Shown here in pieces: positions 54,457 through 63,689 of a DNA stretch of 64,000 nt. The translations under genes were made by a program, and so were the position numbers. This DNA comes from Microvirga roseola (GTDB lineage: Bacteria > Pseudomonadota > Alphaproteobacteria > Rhizobiales > Beijerinckiaceae), in the NCBI RefSeq assembly GCF_020866965.1, contig NZ_JAJATX010000004.1, positions 125,249 to 189,248 on the forward strand, given 5' to 3'. Below the pieces are notes generated by a model that was not told the origin of the DNA, searched no databases, and saw only the letters and a list, made by a program, of their open reading frames with translations. Position 1 is the stretch's first letter, and every line of letters starts with the position of its first letter.

Positions 54457-55329
54457 ATGAAGGGCATCATTCTGGCCGGGGGCAGCGGAACACGACTGCA
54501 TCCCATGACCTATGTCACGTCGAAGCAGCTGCTGCCGATCTATGACAAGCCGATGATCTACTATCCCCTGACCACGCTGATGCTGGCCGGGATCCAGGAC
54601 ATCCTGATCATCTCCACGCCGGAAGACCTGCCCCGTTTCCGCCAGCTCCTGGGGAGCGGTGAGCAATGGGGCATCCGCCTGTCCTATGCGGAACAGCCGA
54701 AGCCCGAGGGGCTGGCCCAGGCCTATATCATCGGCGCCGACTTCGTTGCAGGCGGGCCGTCGGTGCTGATCCTCGGCGACAACGTCTATTATGGTCACGG
54801 CCTGACTGACCTCTTGCGTTCGGCTGCTAGACGGACCTCCGGCGCCTCGGTCTTTGCCTATCACGTAACCGATCCCGAGCGGTACGGTGTCGTCGAATTC
54901 GACAGCCGGGGCAGGGCGATCTCGATCGAGGAAAAGCCGACGGCACCGCGGTCGAGCTGGGCAGTGACCGGCCTGTATTTCTACGACCATCAGGTTGTCG
55001 ATATCGCCGCAAACCTGAAGCCCTCGGCGCGAGGTGAGCTCGAGATCACAGACGTGAACCGGGTCTATCTGGAGAAAGGCCAGCTCCAGGTCGAACTCAT
55101 GGGGCGCGGCTACGCATGGCTGGATACGGGGACACCGGATAGCCTCGTCGAGGCCGCGGAGTTCGTCCGCGCGCTCGAAAGGCGCCAAGGCTTCAGGATC
55201 GCCTGCCCGGAGGAGATCGCCTATAATGCAGGGTGGATTGAGCGCGAGCAGCTTGTTGCACTCGCCACAAAGCTCTCCAAGAGCACCTACGGACAGTATC
55301 TGCTCAGTATCGCTGAAGGGGTGATCTGA
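54457..55329 (+). CDS. rfbA: Glucose-1-phosphate thymidylyltransferase
   Basis: A 290-residue nucleotidyltransferase making dTDP-glucose. [22 protein letters not shown] is the nucleotide loop, [23 protein letters not shown] (metal Asp) and the [17 protein letters not shown] and [14 protein letters not shown] blocks follow the RmlA family. AAGGAG lies 10 nt before the ATG at 54457. Supplies the substrate of RfbB. Confidence 0.96.
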   Translation: MKGIILAGGSGTRLHPMTYVTSKQLLPIYDKPMIYYPLTTLMLAGIQDILIISTPEDLPRFRQLLGSGEQWGIRLSYAEQPKPEGLAQAYIIGADFVAGGPSVLILGDNVYYGHGLTDLLRSAARRTSGASVFAYHVTDPERYGVVEFDSRGRAISIEEKPTAPRSSWAVTGLYFYDHQVVDIAANLKPSARGELEITDVNRVYLEKGQLQVELMGRGYAWLDTGTPDSLVEAAEFVRALERRQGFRIACPEEIAYNAGWIEREQLVALATKLSKSTYGQYLLSIAEGVI

Positions 55330-55668
55330 GCTCAAGGCTACGGCTCTCATGCAGGAGATGCTGACGGGGAGCTAGAAACATAGCTGCGATACATTGCCAT
55401 ATCTAAAAGCCTGATTTTGCAAGTCCTTGGTGAATCCGCCTCTAGCGGGCCCAGAACAACCGACAAAATCGATCGGAATGGTTTCAAGTTATCGGCAGGA
55501 GCAATGCTTGGTGGTGGACCCAGGAGTCGCAGAAGTCGTGCCGTGCTGAAAGGTCCCGAGCATGGATTACATCACTCGACTAGTGGCTTCAGAGCAGATA
55601 TACCGTCATCTGCCCTCGATACACGTGGGCTAACAATAAAGATTTCGTGATACTCAGGAGGGCTTCCC
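55330..55668. other. 339 bp intergenic region before kdsD
   Basis: No convincing ORF. It carries scattered stops in all frames and lower GC than the flanking rfb genes. AGGAGGG near its right end is the ribosome site of the GTG-started kdsD gene. A promoter for the Kdo genes is likely here, but no consensus is clear. Confidence 0.4.
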
Positions 55669-56661
55669 GTGGTAGCATCTGCCATTCAGACACAAGCGAC
55701 TCGGTTGCCATCGCAGCTCATCAATGCAGGCAGGAAGGCTCTTCAAGCGGAAATCCAAGGTCTCGAGCTTCTTTCACAAGCCTTGGGTGTAGACTTCGAG
55801 TCGGCCGTGACTACGCTAGAGGCGATCTCCGGCCGTGTCATTGTCACTGGTATGGGCAAGAGCGGTCATGTTGGCAGAAAGATTGCCGCTACCTTTGCCT
55901 CGACGGGGACACCATCCTTTTTTGTTCATCCTGGTGAGGCCAGCCATGGTGATCTCGGCATGATCGGCAAGGACGATGCGGTTGTCGCCCTCTCCAATTC
56001 GGGAGAGACGTCTGAGCTGTCCGATATCGTGGCCTACACACGTCGCATGGCGATCCCGCTGATCGCTATTACCGGTCGGCCTGGCAGCACGTTGGCGAGA
56101 AATTCTGATGTCGCGCTTATTCTGCCCCTCGCACCGGAGGCTTGCCCGCTTGGGCTTGCCCCAACCACGTCAACTACCATGACGCTGGCGCTCGGAGATG
56201 CTCTTGCCGTAGCCTTGCTGGAGCAGAGGGGATTTACTGCTGCCGATTTCAGGTTGTTCCATCCGGGTGGCAAGCTTGGTCAGCGTTTGCTCAAGGTCGT
56301 AGACCTCATGCATGTCGGTGAGGAGATCCCGCTCTGCTCGGTTGGCACATCAATGAGTGAGGTCCTGATGATAATGACCGGCCGCAGGTTCGGATGTGTG
56401 GGTGTTCAAAACCAGGCAGGAAAGCTCGTCGGGATCGTCACCGATGGTGATTTGCGTCGCCATATGGGTGGTAATCTTCTGGACCAGTTGGTTGAAGACG
56501 TCATGACGCAAGCTCCTGTCAGTGTCTTGCCGGGAGCGCTCGCAGCCAGTGCTCTGGAGGTGATGAACAGCAGAGGCATCACCACACTGTTTGTAGTTGA
56601 CGATGACAGTCCAGTCGGCGTTCTTCACGTGCACGATCTGCTGCGCGCCGGCATCGCATAG
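55669..56661 (+). CDS. kdsD: Arabinose-5-phosphate isomerase
   Basis: A 330-residue KpsF/GutQ family isomerase converting ribulose 5-phosphate to arabinose 5-phosphate for Kdo. Residues about 40-190 form a SIS domain ([37 protein letters not shown]). Residues about 205-330 are two CBS repeats that may sense CMP-Kdo or nucleotides. The start is a GTG at 55669, preceded at 6 nt by AGGAGGG. kdsB starts 10 bp after its stop. A cluster-specific copy (KpsF) is likely. Confidence 0.93.
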   Translation: MVASAIQTQATRLPSQLINAGRKALQAEIQGLELLSQALGVDFESAVTTLEAISGRVIVTGMGKSGHVGRKIAATFASTGTPSFFVHPGEASHGDLGMIGKDDAVVALSNSGETSELSDIVAYTRRMAIPLIAITGRPGSTLARNSDVALILPLAPEACPLGLAPTTSTTMTLALGDALAVALLEQRGFTAADFRLFHPGGKLGQRLLKVVDLMHVGEEIPLCSVGTSMSEVLMIMTGRRFGCVGVQNQAGKLVGIVTDGDLRRHMGGNLLDQLVEDVMTQAPVSVLPGALAASALEVMNSRGITTLFVVDDDSPVGVLHVHDLLRAGIA

Positions 56662-56671
56662 AAGGCCTATC

Positions 56672-57418
56672 ATGCCCTCTGTCAGTCCACTTGTCGTCAT
56701 TCCCGCACGCATGGGATCAAGCCGGCTGCCGGGCAAGCCCCTTGCTGACATCAGCGGTCAGCCGATGATCGTCCATGTCTGGCGACGTTGTGTCGATGCT
56801 CAGGTCGGATCAGTTGTGGTCGCCTGTTCTGAGGAAGAGGTCCGCCGTGCTGTTCAGGAGGCCGGCGGTGCCGCGGTAATGACTGACCCTGCGCTGCCAT
56901 CTGGGTCGGATCGCGTATGGGCGGCCTTGCAGCAGTACGACCCGCACGGCGTGCATCAGGTGGTGATCAACGTCCAGGGAGACCTGCCGACGCTTGATCC
57001 TTCCCTGGTTCGTGCCGCCCTGGAACCGCTGGAGAACCCGGCAGTGGACATCGCCACGCTGGTTGCCCCGATCAAAGACGAGGCGGAGGCTGACAATCCA
57101 AATGTTGTCAAAGCCGTTGCTGCCTTCTCGCTGGATCAGCGCACTGCCCGGGCATTGTATTTCAGCCGTGCGCGAGTGCCGGCAGGCTCTGGACCATGCT
57201 GGCATCATATCGGGCTTTACGCTTACCGGAGAGAGGCACTGGAGCGGTTTGTGAGCCTGTCGCCAAGCATTCTAGAAATTCGGGAGAGCCTTGAGCAACT
57301 ACGTGCGCTGGAGGATGGTCTTCGCATAGACTGCGTTCGCGTTGATACGGTCCCCCTCGGCGTCGATGCGCCTGAGGATCTCGAGCGCGCACGGCAGCTG
57401 CTTCGCGGAGCAGAATAA
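56672..57418 (+). CDS. kdsB: 3-deoxy-manno-octulosonate cytidylyltransferase
   Basis: A 248-residue CMP-Kdo synthetase: [20 protein letters not shown] (CTP loop), [30 protein letters not shown], and [16 protein letters not shown] are the KdsB blocks; [19 protein letters not shown] is its C-terminal signature. Start at the ATG at 56672 rather than an in-frame codon inside kdsD. It activates Kdo for transfer to lipid A or a capsule linker. Confidence 0.95.
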   Translation: MPSVSPLVVIPARMGSSRLPGKPLADISGQPMIVHVWRRCVDAQVGSVVVACSEEEVRRAVQEAGGAAVMTDPALPSGSDRVWAALQQYDPHGVHQVVINVQGDLPTLDPSLVRAALEPLENPAVDIATLVAPIKDEAEADNPNVVKAVAAFSLDQRTARALYFSRARVPAGSGPCWHHIGLYAYRREALERFVSLSPSILEIRESLEQLRALEDGLRIDCVRVDTVPLGVDAPEDLERARQLLRGAE

Positions 57419-57518
57419 ATGTGACCCTTTCGGCCGAGTTGTCCCGCGTCGTTAGTCAAGGGCATTCGGCCTAGCTAGTTACATTAGTTAGGTTTGCCAC
57501 CTATGGAGATTGGCCACT

Positions 57519-58370
57519 ATGAAGATTATGCAGAAGGCTGTTACCGTTCGCAATGTGACGTTTAGTAATGACAAGCCTTTCGTTCTGATCTCTGGGCCCT
57601 GTCAGATTGAGAGCCGGGACCACGCAATGAACATCGCCGCGGCGCTGTCTGAGACGACTTCAGTTGCTGGTGTCCCATTCGTGTTCAAGGCATCCTATGA
57701 CAAGGCGAATCGTACTTCCTTGTCCGGTCAGCGTGGTATTGGGATCGAAAAGGGACTCGAGATCTTATCTGAGGTCCGCGAAAAATTTGGCTGTCCTGTG
57801 CTCACGGACATTCACGACGTGGAACAGGCGCGCCGTGCGGCCGAAGTCGTCGACATCATACAGATTCCTGCTTTTCTTTGCCGACAGACAGACCTGTTAC
57901 TTGCGGCTGGCGAGACGGGCAGGTGCGTCAACGTGAAGAAAGGTCAATTCTTGGCGCCGTGGGACATGGCGAATGTTGCCGCCAAGATCGCCGCTACAGG
58001 CAACGACAGCATTCTGCTCTGTGATCGAGGCACGTCCTTCGGCTATGGCACACTCGTGACCGACTTCCGTGGGTTGCCGACGATGGGAGAGACTGGCTAT
58101 CCAGTTGTGTTTGATGCTACCCATTCTGTGCAGGAGCCAGGTGGGCGAGGAACATCGTCTGGAGGAAAGAGGGACTTCGCACCGGTACTAGCTCGGGCGG
58201 CTGTTGCAGTCGGCTGTGCAGCTGTTTTCGCCGAAGCGCATGACAATCCAGATGCTGCGCCCTCTGACGGTCCTAACATGCTTCCCCTATCGTGGATTCC
58301 GGCCTTTCTCGCCGACCTCAAAGCCTTGGACAGTGCTGCTAAGTCACGCCGATTGACCGAGGCTTACTAG
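57519..58370 (+). CDS. kdsA: 3-deoxy-8-phosphooctulonate synthase
   Basis: A 283-residue KDO8P synthase joining phosphoenolpyruvate and arabinose 5-phosphate. [64 protein letters not shown] and [12 protein letters not shown] form the TIM-barrel active site. Cys in GPCQIES could be a metal-class feature. GGAG precedes the ATG at 57519; a TTG 9 nt earlier is possible. Third of the Kdo set, 100 bp after kdsB. Confidence 0.96.
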   Translation: MKIMQKAVTVRNVTFSNDKPFVLISGPCQIESRDHAMNIAAALSETTSVAGVPFVFKASYDKANRTSLSGQRGIGIEKGLEILSEVREKFGCPVLTDIHDVEQARRAAEVVDIIQIPAFLCRQTDLLLAAGETGRCVNVKKGQFLAPWDMANVAAKIAATGNDSILLCDRGTSFGYGTLVTDFRGLPTMGETGYPVVFDATHSVQEPGGRGTSSGGKRDFAPVLARAAVAVGCAAVFAEAHDNPDAAPSDGPNMLPLSWIPAFLADLKALDSAAKSRRLTEAY

Positions 58371-58550
58371 TACCATTCTCTGGTGTCAGTCATAAAGGCG
58401 CGGATCGGGCCCGGGTCCGTTCAATGCAATGGTGGAATTGGAACGGCGCAAAATCGCAGCTTAGCTGTTTCGTTCGCTCATCGCGAGTAGAACAGGATGC
58501 ATATGTGACGACTGGTGCAATTCGGCTCTTATGTGTATCTCATTATCTTT

Positions 58551-59687
58551 ATGAAGCGCATTCCATTCAATATTCCCCCTGTCGCAGGCCGAGAGTTCGA
58601 CTATTTGCGCGAGGTCTTCGAGCAACGTGAATTTTCCGGGAACGGCCCATTTACAGGCCGCTGCCAAGACTGGCTCAGAGGGCGGATCGGCGCATCGGAT
58701 GCCCTCCTTACACAATCCTGTACTGCGGCTCTTGAGATGTCAGCCATTCTGGCTGAAGTCGGCCCAGGGGACGAAGTGATCATGCCATCATTCACGTTTG
58801 TCTCGACGGCGAATGCAGTGGTTTTGCGGCACGGCGTTCCTGTCTTTGTTGACATCCGTCCGGACACTCTAAACATCGACGAAGCTAAGATTGAGGAAGC
58901 AATTACGCCAAAGACGAAGGCGATCAGTGTCGTGCACTATGCCGGCGTGTGCGCCGAGATGGATGCTGTACTAGCCGTTGCGCGCCGCTATGGCTTGGTC
59001 GTGATTGAAGATGCCGCCCAAGCTCTTCTCTCGACCTACCGTGGGCGACAAGCTGGGTCGCTTGGTGACCTGGCTTGCTTCAGCTTCCACGAAACAAAGA
59101 ATGCCATGTCAGGAGAAGGAGGAGCCCTCACTGTCAATAATCCATCTCTTTCTGAACGAGCGTACATCATCTGGGAAAAGGGCACAAACCGGCGCGCTTT
59201 CAAACTTGGCACTGTTGATAAGTACACCTGGATTGATTGCGGCTCCTCATTTCTCCCCAGTGAACTTACAGCAGCTGTTCTGCTCGCTCAGCTTGAGCAG
59301 GTGGAGCGCTTCAATGAAGAACGGCTCGCGATCTGGGATCGATATCACTCAGGGCTTGCTAGGCTTGAGGAACTGGGACTAATTCAAAGACCTTCAGTTC
59401 CAGTGCACTGCACCTCAAATGGTCACCTGTACTATATTCTGGTTGAACGAGAAAGGATACGAGATCGGCTTATTGAGCAATTGCAACAGGACGATATCTG
59501 GGCTCCATTCCACTACATTCCGCTTCACTCCGCGCCGGCAGGGAGGCGTTATGCACGCACACATGGAAGCCTTGATGTTACAGATGACGCGAGTTCCCGG
59601 CTCGTTAGATTGCCGCTTCACGCTGGGATGTCTCTGTCGGCGGCGGATTGCGTGATCGAGAAGGTCGAGCGATATTTGCGCCGGTAG
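58551..59687 (+). CDS. wecE: dTDP-4-amino-4,6-dideoxygalactose transaminase (WecE-type)
   Basis: A 378-residue DegT/WecE PLP aminotransferase. Lys183 in FHETKNAMSGEGGAL is the PLP Lys, in the context typical of WecE/RffA. IPFNIPPVAGREFDYL, SGNGPFTGRCQDWL and SCTAALEMSAIL are also WecE-like. It would aminate dTDP-4-keto-6-deoxyglucose from RfbB to dTDP-Fuc4N. The C-terminal PFHYIPLHSAPAGRRY is conserved. The ATG at 58551 begins MKRIPFN. The first clearly low-GC gene of the island. Confidence 0.93.
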   Translation: MKRIPFNIPPVAGREFDYLREVFEQREFSGNGPFTGRCQDWLRGRIGASDALLTQSCTAALEMSAILAEVGPGDEVIMPSFTFVSTANAVVLRHGVPVFVDIRPDTLNIDEAKIEEAITPKTKAISVVHYAGVCAEMDAVLAVARRYGLVVIEDAAQALLSTYRGRQAGSLGDLACFSFHETKNAMSGEGGALTVNNPSLSERAYIIWEKGTNRRAFKLGTVDKYTWIDCGSSFLPSELTAAVLLAQLEQVERFNEERLAIWDRYHSGLARLEELGLIQRPSVPVHCTSNGHLYYILVERERIRDRLIEQLQQDDIWAPFHYIPLHSAPAGRRYARTHGSLDVTDDASSRLVRLPLHAGMSLSAADCVIEKVERYLRR

Positions 59688-59732
59688 CTTGATCTTGCAG
59701 CCGAACTGTATCCGAACTGCATGGGGAGTGTC

Positions 59733-60449
59733 TTGAGTAAGTCGGTTGCCATCACTCAATCGAACTATATCCCTTGGCGAGGATACTTTGACCTTCTGCG
59801 CTCTGTTGACCACGTTGTTTTGCTCGAGTGTGTGCAATATACAAGAAGAGATTGGCGGAACCGGAACCGGATTAAGACAGCCAACGGTCCGCTGTGGCTA
59901 ACAATTCCTGTTGAGGTAAAGGGACGCTACGGCCAAGCCATTGATGAGACGCTGATTGCCAACGCAGAATGGGTCGAAGGGCACATTCGGTCGATTCAAC
60001 TCGCTTACCAGCGTGCAGCATACTTCGATGCGGTTTCTCCTTGGCTATTCAGTCTGCTCCGTAGTGCTGCTGATGATCCCCTCTTAACCAAAGTCAATGA
60101 GCACCTCATTCGAGGACTGTGCCGTAGCCTAGATATCGCGACCCCGATCGCTCGTTGCACCGATATCCTTGAAAGAGACGCATCAAGAGCGATGAACGCT
60201 ACGGATCGCCTTCTTAAGATATGCTTGGAGACTGGGGCAACGCAGTATGTAAGTGGTCCGGCTGCAAGGAGTTATCTTGATGTCTCTATTTTCGAGAGGA
60301 ATGGCATAGAAGTCTGTTGGATGGATTACAGCGGGTACCCGGAGTATCCACAACTCTGGGGGGCATTTGAACCATCTCTATCTATTGTCGACCTCCTCTT
60401 GAATACTGGGCCAAATGCGCGGTCCTTTCTCGAAAGAAATCCACAATGA
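59733..60449 (+). CDS. WbqC-like family protein
   Basis: A 238-residue WbqC-like protein starting SKSVAITQSNYIPWRGYFDLLRSVD, with the conserved QYTRRDWRNRNRIKT and a late PQLWGAFEPSLSIVDLLLN, the family ending. Its biochemical role is unknown; WbqC genes are found with O-antigen dideoxy amino-sugar genes and may act as acyl or amino-acyl transfer enzymes. The TTG at 59733 has GGGGAG just upstream; the ATG at 59721 has no ribosome site. The ATGA at its end overlaps the next gene. Confidence 0.85.
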   Translation: MSKSVAITQSNYIPWRGYFDLLRSVDHVVLLECVQYTRRDWRNRNRIKTANGPLWLTIPVEVKGRYGQAIDETLIANAEWVEGHIRSIQLAYQRAAYFDAVSPWLFSLLRSAADDPLLTKVNEHLIRGLCRSLDIATPIARCTDILERDASRAMNATDRLLKICLETGATQYVSGPAARSYLDVSIFERNGIEVCWMDYSGYPEYPQLWGAFEPSLSIVDLLLNTGPNARSFLERNPQ

Positions 60450-61432
60450 AGCTATCGATTGTGTCAACGCTTTACCGATCGGCCAGCACGGTTGAGGAGT
60501 TTTGTGCACGGGTTATTTCTACTGCAGAAAAGATAACGGATGATATTGAGATCATTCTTGTAAACGATGGCTCTCCTGATGACTCTTTGGAGTTGGCGCT
60601 TAATCTCTATCGCGCAGACTCTCGGATCATAGTCGTCGACCTCGTGCGGAATTTTGGCCATCATAAAGCGATGATGACGGGGCTGGCCTATGCTCAAGGT
60701 GATCTTGTCTTCCTTATTGACTGTGATCTTGAGGAGGAGCCTGAAGTCCTCGGCAAATTTTTTGAAACGCTGGGTCAGGAGAATTGCGATGTTGTATATG
60801 GCATTCAGGAGAGGCGTCGTGGCGGGCTTGTGGAACGTGTCACCGGTGCCGTCTTTTTCACCATTGTTGAGGCGCTCAGCGATCATAAGCTGCCTCGGAA
60901 CGTGGTGACCGCTCGTCTGATGAGGCGAGATTATGTTCGATCCCTTGTTAGACATCGTGATCGAGAGTTTCTAATAGCACATCTTTGGGAGCTTGCGGGT
61001 TTCAAGCAGATTCCTCTTAAGATCACAAAACTGGCTCTGTCGCCGACAACATATTCTCTCCGACGCCGTTTGGAGATGGCGATCAAGCATGTAACGACAA
61101 CATCAACAAGGCTGCTGTACTACATCTTATACACAGGCATCCTCGTCTGCGGCTTGTCGGTCGTAACGATTGCGTATTTTATAGTTCGCTATCTCCTGTC
61201 TGGCATTGGTGTTGGAGGGTGGACATCTCTGATTGTGTCCGTGTGGTTCTTCGGTGGGCTAACGACTTTGATTTTGGGTGTTCTCGGCATATACATCGCA
61301 AATATCCTCTCCGAGACAAAGAGGCGCCCGTACACTACGGTCCGTCGGGTTCACCGGGCGGAGAACGAACGCCATGTAATTAAATCTGTGGCTGCCCTCG
61401 ACTCTCGACAGGATACTAGAGTGGTCCAATAA
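60446..61432 (+). CDS. GtrB/DPM1-like family 2 glycosyltransferase
   Basis: A 328-residue GT2 enzyme with a soluble N-terminal domain (MKLSIVSTLYRSASTVEEFC; VNDGSPDDSLE; DCDLEEEPE in place of DxD) and two C-terminal membrane helices (LYYILYTGILVCGLSVVTIAYFIV; WFFGGLTTLILGVLGIYIA). This is the layout of polyprenyl-phosphate sugar transferases such as GtrB and ArnC. It overlaps the WbqC-like gene by 4 bp. It would attach a sugar to undecaprenyl phosphate. Confidence 0.88.
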   Translation: MKLSIVSTLYRSASTVEEFCARVISTAEKITDDIEIILVNDGSPDDSLELALNLYRADSRIIVVDLVRNFGHHKAMMTGLAYAQGDLVFLIDCDLEEEPEVLGKFFETLGQENCDVVYGIQERRRGGLVERVTGAVFFTIVEALSDHKLPRNVVTARLMRRDYVRSLVRHRDREFLIAHLWELAGFKQIPLKITKLALSPTTYSLRRRLEMAIKHVTTTSTRLLYYILYTGILVCGLSVVTIAYFIVRYLLSGIGVGGWTSLIVSVWFFGGLTTLILGVLGIYIANILSETKRRPYTTVRRVHRAENERHVIKSVAALDSRQDTRVVQ

Positions 61433-61437
61433 TCACC

Positions 61438-62061
61438 ATGTCACACGGCTATATAGTTGATAAAGTTGCAAGGTATTATGCAGCGCGCCTTTCGGAGCAC
61501 GGCGCTACTGCACGTGGCGTAGACTGGAACAGCGCCGAGTCTCATGAGATTCGGCATCGTCAGTTTCTTCATCTAATTGATGATACAAAGTCGTCAGTGC
61601 TCGATCTCGGGTGTGGTTTCGGCGACTTCGTCCGATTTCTCCGGCAATCTGGCCATCATGGTCCCTTTATTGGCTATGATGTCGCACCAAGCATGATCGC
61701 AGAAGCTAAGCGAATCCAACACGGATGCGCCGATACTGTATGGAGGGTTGGCGCAAGACCAAGCGACACGGTAGATTATGCAGTTGCTAGCGGTATCTTC
61801 AACGTTAAGGGCGACGTGCCTCTTGATGAGTGGAGGTGCTATGTTGACGAGACAATTGAAGTTCTTGCGCAGTCCGGAAGGCGGGGCTTTGGGTTCAATG
61901 TCCTTAGCCTTTCAAGCGATCCCGATCGTCGTCGCCCAGATCTTTACTATGCCGACCCCGTGGAAATGCTAAAATACTGCATGGAGCGATTTGGAAGATC
62001 AGTTGCATTGCTTCAGCATTACGGTCTTTTTGAGTTTACTGTTATCGTAAGACATGCTTGA
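61438..62061 (+). CDS. Class I SAM-dependent methyltransferase
   Basis: A 207-residue methyltransferase with SVLDLGCGFGDFVRFLRQSG (motif I, SAM binding), GYDVAPSMIAEAKR (motif II), and a VDYAVASGIFNVK loop. Probably methylates a sugar or lipid-linked intermediate in the cluster; the acceptor is unknown. It starts 5 bp after the GtrB-like gene and faces the glycosidase-like gene 40 bp away. Low GC like its neighbours. Confidence 0.88.
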   Translation: MSHGYIVDKVARYYAARLSEHGATARGVDWNSAESHEIRHRQFLHLIDDTKSSVLDLGCGFGDFVRFLRQSGHHGPFIGYDVAPSMIAEAKRIQHGCADTVWRVGARPSDTVDYAVASGIFNVKGDVPLDEWRCYVDETIEVLAQSGRRGFGFNVLSLSSDPDRRRPDLYYADPVEMLKYCMERFGRSVALLQHYGLFEFTVIVRHA

Positions 62062-62101
62062 TAATGTTTTCACCAAAGCGCTTTCTTGGTATTTCAAGAA
62101 A

Positions 62102-63019
62102 CTACTCTAAAATAGCGATTCCAAAACCTTGATCGCCATAGCGGCCACCATTATACAGCATAAATCGACCTTGCGGTGTGTCAAAGACGAAGGGGTAACA
62201 AATCATACTTGCTTCCCAGCTGTCTGAGTCGCAGTAAATGCCAACCCTATCATCTTCTCTAGACCATAGCATGCCATTCGGAGAAGTGGCGGTGCCAATA
62301 TGGTAGCCCCAGTCATTCCCGCGGTATGAGTACCATGCGCGGTATGTACCATCCGCTTCTTTCAATGGGCAGAAGCGTGCAATCGCGACCTCCCCAGGAT
62401 GCGCAAACGTCACTGCTTCAATGCTATTTAATTGCCAGTCAAAACCATCCTCGGACTCGGCATATCTGATATTATAGGAGGGAAGGGGGGGGGCGCCTGG
62501 TGTCCACGCCTTGCCCGACTGATACCACATACGCCAGACACCGTTCTCTAGAAGCACTGCCGGATCTGCTATAAAGACGGGTTCATTCGGGCGGCGATCA
62601 AGAATAGGCCCGAGAAAACAACGTTCGAAGGGTATATCGGGATTGCCGGCAGGGCGCACTGCCGCACCAACAGCCACATAGAAGGGAACGGTTACTCCAA
62701 CCATCCAGCCCTGATAGTATAAAATTTCTCTCCCGCCATCCTCGACAATCCAACATCCCATTACTCCTCGATCATCGAAGTTTCCAACGGGACCTGGCTT
62801 CAATAGAGGCTCGTCTGACCGCCGGAGAACTTGGGTCGGATTGCGAATATCAATGTCAAGCCAGCTAACGTTTGAGCGGCCGAATTTGTCTCTCGGACTG
62901 AAGTAAATCCTGTAAAGATATTCATCGATAGGGCGGGCGATGGGAACAATGCCATGGCTGTGTACCCAGTCTGACTGAGCGTTGCCAACGAAGATACGAC
63001 CAAGTTTTCTCCACTTCAT
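62102..63019 (-). CDS. Five-bladed propeller glycosidase-like protein (GH43/GH62/GH130-like)
   Basis: A 305-residue protein resembling glycoside hydrolase five-bladed beta propellers. SRRDE-type repeats include YRIYFSPRDKFGRSNVSWLD, WIVEDGGREILYYQGWMVG, FIADPAVLLENGVWRMWYQSG and YRAWYSYRGNDW; WEASMICYPFVFDT ends it. There is no signal peptide, so it would be cytosolic, which suits a phosphorylase or transferase (GH130-like) or a sugar-modifying role. Located 7 bp after the NeuD-like gene on the same strand. Start ATG at 63019. Confidence 0.75.
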   Translation of the reverse strand: MKWRKLGRIFVGNAQSDWVHSHGIVPIARPIDEYLYRIYFSPRDKFGRSNVSWLDIDIRNPTQVLRRSDEPLLKPGPVGNFDDRGVMGCWIVEDGGREILYYQGWMVGVTVPFYVAVGAAVRPAGNPDIPFERCFLGPILDRRPNEPVFIADPAVLLENGVWRMWYQSGKAWTPGAPPLPSYNIRYAESEDGFDWQLNSIEAVTFAHPGEVAIARFCPLKEADGTYRAWYSYRGNDWGYHIGTATSPNGMLWSREDDRVGIYCDSDSWEASMICYPFVFDTPQGRFMLYNGGRYGDQGFGIAILE

Positions 63020-63026
63020 GAAATTT

Positions 63027-63689
63027 TCATATCCCGCGGAGACGGTGACTAGGGATCTTTGCTCTCTCGGTTGCGCGCGGAGCAACTACAGACAAGTCAG
63101 GTTGGTCTGCAAGGACAAGTGCCCCTGCTCCTAGTACGCACCGCTCACCTATTGTGACATGATCGCGGATCGTGACGTTTACGCCAACGAAGCTACCGTG
63201 CCCTACTTTCGCGCCGCCAGATACAACGACATGTGAGGCAATGAAAACGTCATTTTCAATAACCGAGTGATGGCCTATGTGATTCCCGCTCCACAAAGTG
63301 ACATTTGATCCAATCTTGGCGAATGGCTGAATCGTATTGTCCTCCAAAATAAAACAGTTCTCTCCGAGTTCAAAGCCCGGGAAAACTGTGGCGCGGCTAC
63401 TGAGATATGAAGCTAAACTATAACCCCTCTCCTTTGCGAGCGCGACTCGGTCTGCTCGCACCTCATTTAGCCTTGCGTAGCTAATTGCGATGAAGAGTTG
63501 ATAGTGATCTGGCGGGTGAGTTTCTGTAACTCTCTCAAACGGTACTACTGGGCGCCCTCGAAACTCATGCCGCTTGAGGTATGCCTCATCAACGGTGAAC
63601 GCAGCGACCTCATACGGAGAGTCATGGGTGAAATAGAAGTCTGCCAGCTCCGCGATATCGCCGTCACCGAAGATTACGATTGGTTTCAA
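63027..63689 (-). CDS. NeuD/PglD-family sugar O- or N-acyltransferase
   Basis: A 220-residue acetyltransferase. Residues 1-80 are a Rossmann-like pyrimidine-nucleotide domain (KPIVIFGDGDIAELADFYF), and about 95-205 a left-handed beta-helix of hexapeptide repeats (IGSNVTLWSGNHIGHHSVIEND, then VGHGSFVGVNVTIRDHVTIG). His in IGHHS is the likely catalytic base. PglD and relatives acetylate UDP- or dTDP-4-amino sugars, so this protein could N-acetylate the WecE product. GGGAG 6 nt before the TTG at 63689 sets the start. Confidence 0.88.
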   Translation of the reverse strand: MKPIVIFGDGDIAELADFYFTHDSPYEVAAFTVDEAYLKRHEFRGRPVVPFERVTETHPPDHYQLFIAISYARLNEVRADRVALAKERGYSLASYLSSRATVFPGFELGENCFILEDNTIQPFAKIGSNVTLWSGNHIGHHSVIENDVFIASHVVVSGGAKVGHGSFVGVNVTIRDHVTIGERCVLGAGALVLADQPDLSVVAPRATERAKIPSHRLRGI

